Assembly: GCA_910584595.1 (NCBI GenBank) | Contig: CAJUBQ010000061.1 | Location: forward strand, 1 to 26,629 | Length of the DNA: 26,629 nt | Reading direction: 5' to 3' | From: an uncultured Eubacterium sp. | GTDB taxonomy: Bacteria > Bacillota > Clostridia > Lachnospirales > Lachnospiraceae | Shown: positions 22,109-26,629 of the stretch, in pieces | Position numbering within the stretch: position 1 is the stretch's first letter | How the letters are laid out: every line of letters begins with the position of its first letter | Position numbers and translations under genes: made by a program | Notes under the pieces: model-generated | The model's database searches: none | Told to the model about the DNA's origin: nothing | Seen by the model: only the letters and a program-made list of their open reading frames with translations

Positions 22109-22504
22109 TTACAGAACTTTTTTGTTTTCCGCTCCAGGAGTAGTCACGATCACCTTTTCCGGTGTAATAACCAGTGCACCCTTTGCGGTAGCCGCTCCAT
22201 TGAACATTTTTTCCACCATGGCCTTAAACGTATCAACAACCGCACCTTCTGTCACGTACTCCGCAATGCCCTTAATCTGGTAGCCTTCCAGAGACTTTGC
22301 ATCATATACGGAAATGGCAATCCTGCCGCCGTTTGCCTTCAGATTGTTCAGCGTGGTTTCAAGGAATACGTCACCCACCACCAGCTTCCCATCTTCTGTT
22401 ACGTCTTTGAACGCCACGGGAACCACATTCGGCTCATGATCGGCACAGGTAGCTAAATCCCACATATTCTCTGCCAGCAGTTTTTTTACATTTTCATTCA
22501 ACAT
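22109..22504 (-). CDS. Pyridoxamine 5'-phosphate oxidase-fold flavoprotein
   Basis: A split-barrel FMN-binding protein of 131 residues, typical of the short PPOX-like group rather than true PdxH. Visible segments are the N-terminal helix LNENVKKLLAENMWDLATCA, the first strands EPNVVPVAFKDVTEDGKLVV, GDVFLETTLNNLKANGGRIA, ISVYDAKSLEGYQIKGIAEY and a C-terminal VITPEKVIVTTPG. The start follows AGGAGGTACTTCTT. It is transcribed alone from a promoter near 22553 and ends at a terminator, with a ferredoxin gene next. An electron-transfer or xenobiotic-reduction role is likely; the exact substrate is unknown. Confidence 0.87.
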   Translation of the reverse strand: MLNENVKKLLAENMWDLATCADHEPNVVPVAFKDVTEDGKLVVGDVFLETTLNNLKANGGRIAISVYDAKSLEGYQIKGIAEYVTEGAVVDTFKAMVEKMFNGAATAKGALVITPEKVIVTTPGAENKKVL

Positions 22505-22552
22505 AAGAAGTACCTCCTGAGTTTCTTTTCTTAATTAGATTTGCTAAACCAA

Positions 22553-22608
22553 ATTATAGTCTGCCGACTTTAGAGATACAAGATATTAACAAATTAGTGA
22601 GTCACTAA
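22553..22608 (-). promoter_or_regulatory. PPOX-fold gene promoter and upstream palindrome
   Basis: TATAAT at 22553-22558 on the minus strand with a weak TTGTAT -35 17 bases upstream. A 15-base palindrome TTAGTGA-G-TCACTAA at 22594-22608 lies just upstream of the -35 and is a candidate operator, possibly for the HxlR protein encoded 1.2 kb away. Confidence 0.5.
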
Positions 22609-22665
22609 TAAATTTCATAGTTGAAACCGGGATATTCTACTGAATAAATTTCTATCGTTAAAATT

Positions 22666-22691
22666 TGCACCCAAACTCATGCTTGGGTGCA
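22666..22691 (-). terminator. Hairpin after the 22697-22966 open frame
   Basis: A perfect 9-bp stem TGCACCCAA/TTGGGTGCA with an eight-base loop. On the minus strand it begins five bases after the stop codon at 22697 and is followed by AAATTTT. Confidence 0.55.
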
Positions 22692-22696
22692 TTGTA

Positions 22697-22966
22697 TCAA
22701 ATTGTGGTACGCAAACCATATTGCGTGTCCAGATTGATACAAATATTTCCCCAGTGTATCGTTTTTACATTTACTGCAAACGCCCTAAAATCAACACTTT
22801 TCAAAAAGGCAGATGCACCCATGCATATACGACCATCGTTTTTGGGATTGGAATCGCCGCACTTTTGATATTTGGAAGTGTAAAATTTAACGATAACCCA
22901 TTTTTCAGAGGCGCTATCGTTATTTTCTGCACCCAAAAAATCATAACAATTTTTATTACTCATCAT
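22697..22966 (-). CDS. Possible small hypothetical protein or gene remnant
   Basis: An 89-codon frame starting MMSNKNCYDFLGAENNDSAS and ending DTQYGLRTTI, immediately followed by a hairpin terminator, which is the main support. There is no clear ribosome binding site before the ATG. The C-terminal half (SAFLKSVDFRAFAVNVKTIH; WGNICINLD) looks protein-like, whereas the N-terminus is less convincing, so this could be the tail of a longer lost gene. A plus-strand frame overlaps it but has no start signal. No family is recognised. Confidence 0.3.
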   Translation of the reverse strand: MMSNKNCYDFLGAENNDSASEKWVIVKFYTSKYQKCGDSNPKNDGRICMGASAFLKSVDFRAFAVNVKTIHWGNICINLDTQYGLRTTI

Positions 22967-23044
22967 ATAATCAACATTTCTTATGTACCGTAAATGTTCT
23001 ATTTATAAGAGCGTTCCAACCGATACATCATTTCTTATCAACAT

Positions 23045-23098
23045 ATATAAAAGCAGTGTGTTTATTCTTTCCCTAAATAAAACACACTGCTTTTATAT
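23045..23098. terminator. Strong symmetrical terminator hairpin
   Basis: Perfect 19-bp arms (ATATAAAAGCAGTGTGTTT at 23045-23063, complement at 23080-23098) with a 16-base loop. It lies about 40 bases after the stop of the PD-(D/E)XK gene. A/T-rich arm ends would serve both directions. Confidence 0.75.
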
Positions 23099-23138
23099 CT
23101 TGTTTCCCAATATTACAACAGACTTTTCTAATAACAGA

Positions 23139-23996
23139 TTACAAATACTTCTCTGCTACCGCAAAAGATAACCGGTGGTTTTTAACCAACAGCTCCTTAA
23201 TTTGATTATCACCAACTCCTAAATCCCGAAAACTTTTTACCGCACATAGAATGTCATATTCCTTTACTGCTGCTACTGCATCTTCTTTAATTTTATTAAT
23301 TTCTGGTTCCATAATCTCTGACAATGCCTGACACATACTATCATCCCCTCTTAATTCGTCTACAATGCACTGGTTTGCCCTGATACTTACTTCCAGAACT
23401 GAATCCGCAAGTTCTCTGTCAAATTTCTGCTTTATGGATTCTGTCTTTTCAAGCAGTTCTTTCATATCCTGTTATTTCATTTTTCCAGACAACGCTTTCA
23501 GCCATACATGGCTTCTCCATTCCATTTCCCCGGCCACTATAATTTGTGTCGAAAACAGCACTGCATCCTGCACATAATAAATCCCACGATACGGATTCAC
23601 TGTGCGGATATTATGTCTTATAAAATATTCAAAAAGTCCGACCGGCCTGGCTTCCCTGATTAAAGACACCGTTATATCATCAGCTTTCCGTTCATCTGAT
23701 GCCCCGCCGTATGCTTTATACAAACCTGCATATGCACCTGCTTTATAAAATGCATCTATGTCAAGGCTGTCATCCGGTGACTTGTATTCCAATATATTAC
23801 ACCCTCTGAAAATCCATTCTATTTCGTTGGCAGTGCGGACATCCTTATCTTTCTTAATAACCAGCAGATCAATTTCCAATGGTTTTGTATTCAGATTGTA
23901 TTCTTTCTCATATACCAGGTCTGCCCTGTTTTCAGCAAGTTCCAGATCCATTGCCGCTACAAACCCCGGATGCCACTGTATTTTTATGTCACTCAT
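23139..23996 (-). pseudogene. PD-(D/E)XK nuclease-family (transposase-like) gene split by one TAA
   Basis: Two frames form one gene. The N-terminal 174 codons (MSDIKIQWHPGFVAAMDLEL) carry the nuclease core: EIDLLVIKKD, then NILEYKSPDD (the E-x-K), DAFYKAGAYAGLYKAYGG and QIIVAGEMEWRSHVWLKALS. After GKMK comes TAA at 23472-23474, then in the same frame QDMKELLEKTESIKQKFD, LADSVLEVSI, DDSMCQALSEIMEPEINKIK and FAVAEKYL. Read through, this gives about 285 residues, the length of intact relatives, which are common in Lachnospiraceae in many copies. One base change would restore it. The second half could be separately translated from MKELLEK, but its ribosome binding site is weak. Confidence 0.72.
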
Positions 23997-24113
23997 TTAT
24001 CTGCTCTTTCTTCCATTTGCTTTATAATATATCATAGTCTTATTATTTTTCAAAACCTTTTTTCTCTTTCCAATAATCACATCGTTGCTGAACTACGAAA
24101 TGCCCCGCCATTT

Positions 24114-24345
24114 TCAATTTTTAATGTATCGCTTAGCACGTTCCTCCTCTGCTGGCCGCTTGGGTATGTCCAGATAATCCATGGCAATAAGCCGGTCCTG
24201 GACGTTGGTTCCTGCGCCCATTTTCTGCGTGGAGCCTAATAAAAAACGGACCTGCCCGCTCCTGACTTTTGCGAACAGCTCTGATTTTCTTGCATCTGTA
24301 TTTGCCGAATGTATGAAAGAGACTTCCCCCTCCGTGTCCAGTTTT
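24114..24345 (-). pseudogene. Tail of a conjugative-element SNF2-type helicase/methylase gene
   Basis: A minus-strand frame without a start reads LDTEGEVSFIHSANTDARKS, ELFAKVRSGQVRFLLGSTQK, MGAGTNVQDRLIAMDYLDIP then KRPAEEERAKRYIKN and TGA. This is the late helicase motif region (motifs V and VI) of the very large SNF2/DEAD-like helicase-methylase proteins carried by integrative and conjugative elements, where the next motif would be EQREGRIIRQGN. The arginine-finger motif is replaced here (EEERAKR), and the remaining thousands of bases of the gene are absent. It marks a lost or excised mobile element. Confidence 0.6.
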
Positions 24346-24562
24346 AGTATACCACTTCATTCATGACCAGTCTGAAAAAACTATACACAATATCTTCATT
24401 CATAGTTCCGAACCATGACATCCGGGAATTTTGATTTTTCCATCCTTACATTTTGCATATCAGAACATACATTCCGCTTTGTCAATCATATTTTCAGCTT
24501 TCTTTTCTCCGTTTTCTACATTTGGCTATATTTTCTTATCCTAATTCTAATATCAATCGAAA
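24346..24562 (-). other. Non-coding or decayed stretch with a LexA-like site
   Basis: No supported full-length gene. On the minus strand TTGACA (24480-24485) is followed by GGAATGTATGTTCT (24462-24475), 11 of 14 matches to the LexA pattern and identical over 13 bases to the box upstream of the radical SAM gene. AAGGATG then starts a 15-codon peptide (MEKSKFPDVMVRNYE) ending in TGA at 24396-24398; another frame continues EDIVYSFFRLVMNEVVY. It may be the broken start of an SOS-controlled gene, but the -10 is poor. Confidence 0.35.
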
Positions 24563-24601
24563 AGGCAGGAACCTCTTCGTTCAAACGTCTGGTCCCTGCC
24601 T
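24563..24601 (-). terminator. Terminator of the tautomerase-apt-ybjQ-glycosylase set
   Basis: A stem AGGCAGG...CCTGCCT extended by GAACC/GGTC pairing, followed on the minus strand by TTTTC, six bases after the glycosylase stop codon. Confidence 0.75.
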
Positions 24602-24607
24602 GCACAC

Positions 24608-25135
24608 CTAACAGCCTTTTAACACTCTGCACCACTCCTCCTGCAGCCGCCCGAAAGACCATGCCGCATTTGCCGGACTGGTAGACGGTAATTTCTGCGC
24701 TTTCAGACCGGTTTTAGGCATTTGATACTTTTGATACAGCTCATATGCTTTTGCACCATTTGCAATCACCGTATGAATACTGCTTTTTTCCAGCAATCCC
24801 GACAGATCCGTCGGAATCACGTTCCGAATACTGCTGTCAGAAGAACCTATAATATCACACTGGTCTATCACATCCCAGACCGCAAGATGATGTTTTAAGA
24901 TCAGCTCTTTCTTCTCATCTATTGTATCCGGCAGCGGTTCTCCATAGATTGCTGCTATCAGTTTCCAGAAACGATTCTGTGGGTGGCCATAATAAAACTG
25001 ATTTTCCCTTGATTTTACAGAAGGAAATGTTCCAAGTATCAAAACTTCAGACTGTTTATCCCATACCGGTTCAAAAGTATGTTTGATTGTCTGGTATTTT
25101 TCCATAGCTATTTGTGTTTTTTGCTTTCGATTCAT
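24608..25135 (-). CDS. DNA-deoxyinosine (hypoxanthine) glycosylase, UDG superfamily
   Basis: Base-excision repair enzyme that removes deaminated bases, probably hypoxanthine. Its 175 residues carry the family-6 (HDG, TIGR04274-type) motifs: motif 1 ILGTFPSVKSRENQFYYGHP with QNRFW (33-57), the central LAVWDVIDQCDIIGSSDSSI, HTVIANGAKA and motif 2 LPSTSPANA (149-157). In this family an Asn near the motif 1 tail is thought to be catalytic (compare Asn54 here). The start overlaps the previous stop by one base (TAATG), so translation is probably coupled. It ends a four-gene cluster. It is functionally related to, though 8 kb from, the radical SAM/DUF4130 pair, which elsewhere associates with UDG-type enzymes. 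Confidence 0.88.
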   Translation of the reverse strand: MNRKQKTQIAMEKYQTIKHTFEPVWDKQSEVLILGTFPSVKSRENQFYYGHPQNRFWKLIAAIYGEPLPDTIDEKKELILKHHLAVWDVIDQCDIIGSSDSSIRNVIPTDLSGLLEKSSIHTVIANGAKAYELYQKYQMPKTGLKAQKLPSTSPANAAWSFGRLQEEWCRVLKGC

Positions 25136-25449
25136 TAACTTTTAAATTTTACTGCAGTGCCATATGCCATCACCTCTGCAGCCCCGGCCATCACAGAAGC
25201 CGACGCAAAACGCACATTCACAACGGCATCTGCTCCAAGCTTTTCCGCCTCCTCTACCATACGTCTGGTAGCAAGCGCTCTTGCGTCATTCATCATCTCT
25301 GTATATGATTTCAGTTCACCACCGACCAGTGTCTTAAAGCTCTGACCGATATCATGCCCCAGATTTTTACTCTGGATAGTGCTTCCTTTCACCATGCCGA
25401 GCATTTCCAGTTCTTTACCTGAAATATAATCTGTATTCACAATTACCAT
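25135..25449 (-). CDS. YbjQ/UPF0145 family protein
   Basis: A protein of unknown function, 104 residues, full length for the family. Family segments include VNTDYISGKELEMLGMVKG, STIQSKNLGHDIGQSFKTLV, the GGELKSYTEMMNDARALATR helix, MVEEAEKLGADAVVNVRF and the C-terminal MAYGTAVKF. A pentameric fold with possible metal binding has been suggested for the family. GGAG lies about 12 bases before the ATG. The stop shares a base with the glycosylase start codon, and apt lies 60 bases upstream. Confidence 0.92.
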   Translation of the reverse strand: MVIVNTDYISGKELEMLGMVKGSTIQSKNLGHDIGQSFKTLVGGELKSYTEMMNDARALATRRMVEEAEKLGADAVVNVRFASASVMAGAAEVMAYGTAVKFKS

Positions 25450-25509
25450 TTTTTACGCTACTCCTATACTTTCATTTCTTATAAGAACCCGAAAATAAAG
25501 CATTTCCGT

Positions 25510-26034
25510 TTAATTTCCTTCATATGTAATTACAGACGCAACTTCATATCCGGTCAGTTTCTCGCGTCCTTTTAATCCAGCCAGTTCCATCAGTAAAACA
25601 ACTTTAGAAACAGTACCGCCAAGCTTTTCTATAAGTTCAATACTTGCGGCAAGCGTTCCGCCTGTTGCAATCAGATCATCCACTAAGACAACTTTCTGGC
25701 CCGGTTTTATCGCGTCTTTATGCATTTCAATCTCTGCGGAACCATATTCCAGATCGTATTTTGCAGAAATTGTTTCACAAGGCAGCTTTCCCTTTTTACG
25801 TACCGGAACAAATGCTTTTCCCAGCTGATATGCAATCGGAACGCCAAACATAAATCCTCTGGACTCCGTACCTGCAATTACGTCAAATTCCACACCATCC
25901 AGCAATTTTATCATGGAATCAATTGCCAGCTTTAATCCATCCGGATCCTGCAGGACACTCGTTACATCACGAAATATAATTCCCGGTTCCGGGAAATCCG
26001 GTATTGCTCTTACATATTCTTCCATCTTTTTCAT
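25510..26034 (-). CDS. apt: Adenine phosphoribosyltransferase
   Basis: Salvage enzyme: adenine + PRPP gives AMP + pyrophosphate. The 174 residues are typical. The N-terminal IPDFPEPGIIFRDVTSVLQD (11-30) is the Apt hallmark, followed by IAGTESRGFMFGVPIAYQLG, FVPVRKKGKLPCET and the PRPP-binding loop VVLVDDLIATGGT (115-127). The start at 26034 has AAGGAG about 11 bases upstream; an ATG three codons later is possible. The tautomerase gene ends 23 bases upstream and ybjQ begins 60 bases downstream. In many clostridia apt precedes relA; here it does not. Confidence 0.96.
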   Translation of the reverse strand: MKKMEEYVRAIPDFPEPGIIFRDVTSVLQDPDGLKLAIDSMIKLLDGVEFDVIAGTESRGFMFGVPIAYQLGKAFVPVRKKGKLPCETISAKYDLEYGSAEIEMHKDAIKPGQKVVLVDDLIATGGTLAASIELIEKLGGTVSKVVLLMELAGLKGREKLTGYEVASVITYEGN

Positions 26035-26057
26035 CAGTGCTCATTCTCCTTCTTATC

Positions 26058-26399
26058 CTATAAATTTCTTCCATTCCAGCCCCAGTCACGGATGCCGGTA
26101 TAAGACACATACACTTTATCCTGCGGTATTCCTAACTGCTGCTCATAGATCCGGCAGATTTCAGCAGTCATTTTCTCACAGGCTGCAGAAGAAGCGTTTC
26201 CAAACAGGCTGACCGCAACAAATGCTCCTTTTTCCAGTCTGTCTCCACCCATATACAGACAATATTCATCATCAAACCCAATCATGAGAAAACTCTCCGG
26301 TTTACTCAAAATAGAAACTGCCTGCCCGAGTTCTGTTTTTATTGCTTCTCTCTTTTCATCAGGTACTTTAACTGTGATTTTTGAATCAATAAACGGCAT
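26058..26399 (-). CDS. MIF/phenylpyruvate tautomerase-related protein
   Basis: A tautomerase-superfamily protein of 113 residues. After removal of Met the N-terminal Pro2 (MPFIDSKITVKV), the catalytic base of the family, is exposed. Conserved features include FLMIGFDDEYCLYMGGDRLE, AAVSLFG-like FVAVSLFGNA and the C-terminal KVYVSYTGIRDWGWNG. The start follows AAGGAGCAAAAAAT, an ideal site. It is the first gene of the cluster with apt, ybjQ and the glycosylase. The physiological substrate is not known for most bacterial members. Confidence 0.92.
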   Translation of the reverse strand: MPFIDSKITVKVPDEKREAIKTELGQAVSILSKPESFLMIGFDDEYCLYMGGDRLEKGAFVAVSLFGNASSAACEKMTAEICRIYEQQLGIPQDKVYVSYTGIRDWGWNGRNL

Positions 26400-26525
26400 A
26401 TTTTTTGCTCCTTTTCCTTACTTGCCTGATTATCGGCATTCTTATCATACCACTTTTAGCAGTCGTTTACTATATCATTTTTTGTTTTTTAATAGAAAAT
26501 CAAAGCCCTGCAGTTACTATTCACA

Positions 26526-26534
26526 GGGGGGGGG
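26526..26534. repeat. Nine-G homopolymer run
   Basis: A run of nine G in an otherwise A/T-rich intergenic stretch, about 30 bases before the terminal 66-bp repeat. It may be a slippage site or a sequencing/assembly weak point. Confidence 0.7.
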
Positions 26535-26563
26535 TGGACAAGTAACAAAGCAACCGTTTAGAC

Positions 26564-26629
26564 AAAGTGTTGCTTACTGGCTATGCGAACGCTGGATGGG
26601 AGGCGTTGGCCTGTCTGTTTGTGACTTTT
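26564..26629 (-). repeat. 66-bp dispersed repeat, right copy (runs off window)
   Basis: Inverted copy of 140-205 with two substitutions. It extends to the last base of the window, so its true length is unknown. With the left copy it brackets the whole 26-kb segment in inverted orientation. Confidence 0.8.

Noticed and set aside
22679..22993. 104-codon plus-strand open frame
   Set aside because: No ribosome binding site; overlaps a minus-strand frame that has a terminator after its stop.

Overview
The window looks like chromosomal DNA of a low-to-mid GC Gram-positive anaerobe, most likely a Lachnospiraceae-type Clostridium relative. The grounds are strong AGGAGG-type ribosome binding sites, TTGACA/TATAAT promoters, a GlcT/LicT-controlled glucose PTS, a BlaI/M56 pair, a GHKL/LytTR two-component system, and the many short hairpin repeats between genes. 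No sequence search was run; the taxon and all family names rest on reading motifs. There are no rRNA, tRNA or CRISPR features, and nearly everything is on the minus strand.

Layout. (1) 1-8.1 kb: a multi-copy repeat region, a 72-residue orphan gene, then an apparent operon read leftwards: ECF sigma factor, six-helix membrane protein, ABC ATPase and two ABC-2-type permeases. A candidate ECF promoter (TGCAAC-16-CGAATA) precedes the sigma gene. Hairpin repeats sit at three stop codons in this operon. Next is a BlaI-type repressor with an M56 membrane peptidase and two palindromic operators. (2) 8.2-12 kb: glucose-type PTS EIICBA followed by its BglG/LicT-family antiterminator. The PTS leader contains a recognisable RAT site overlapping a long terminator. 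(3) 12-14.6 kb: an AgrC/AgrA-like system with a divergent 63-residue membrane peptide gene. (4) 14.7-17 kb: a radical SAM protein and its DUF4130-type partner, a pair annotated elsewhere as putative DNA modification/repair. Its promoter has consensus -35 and -10 boxes at 17 bp and carries two LexA-like (SOS) boxes. (5) 17-24.4 kb: a decay zone with remnants of a restriction-specificity-like gene, a small promoter-driven gene with an in-frame TGA, a histidine kinase joined to a GH127 arabinofuranosidase by a deletion, LytTR and Crp/Fnr fragments, a Sir2-like gene, a PD-(D/E)XK transposase/nuclease-like gene cut by one TAA, and the tail of a conjugative-element helicase. Intact HxlR, ferredoxin and PPOX-fold genes lie among them. 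(6) 24.6-26.4 kb: a compact four-gene set: MIF-like tautomerase, adenine phosphoribosyltransferase, YbjQ/UPF0145 protein and a hypoxanthine-type DNA glycosylase. The window ends in a 66-bp inverted copy of the repeat near its left end.

The most promising little-described system is the SOS-type promoter driving the radical SAM/DUF4130 pair. The best-resolved regulatory circuit is the RAT/terminator of the PTS operon. The clearest genome-evolution signals are the repeat elements that supply or abut stop codons and the sharp kinase-GH127 deletion scar.
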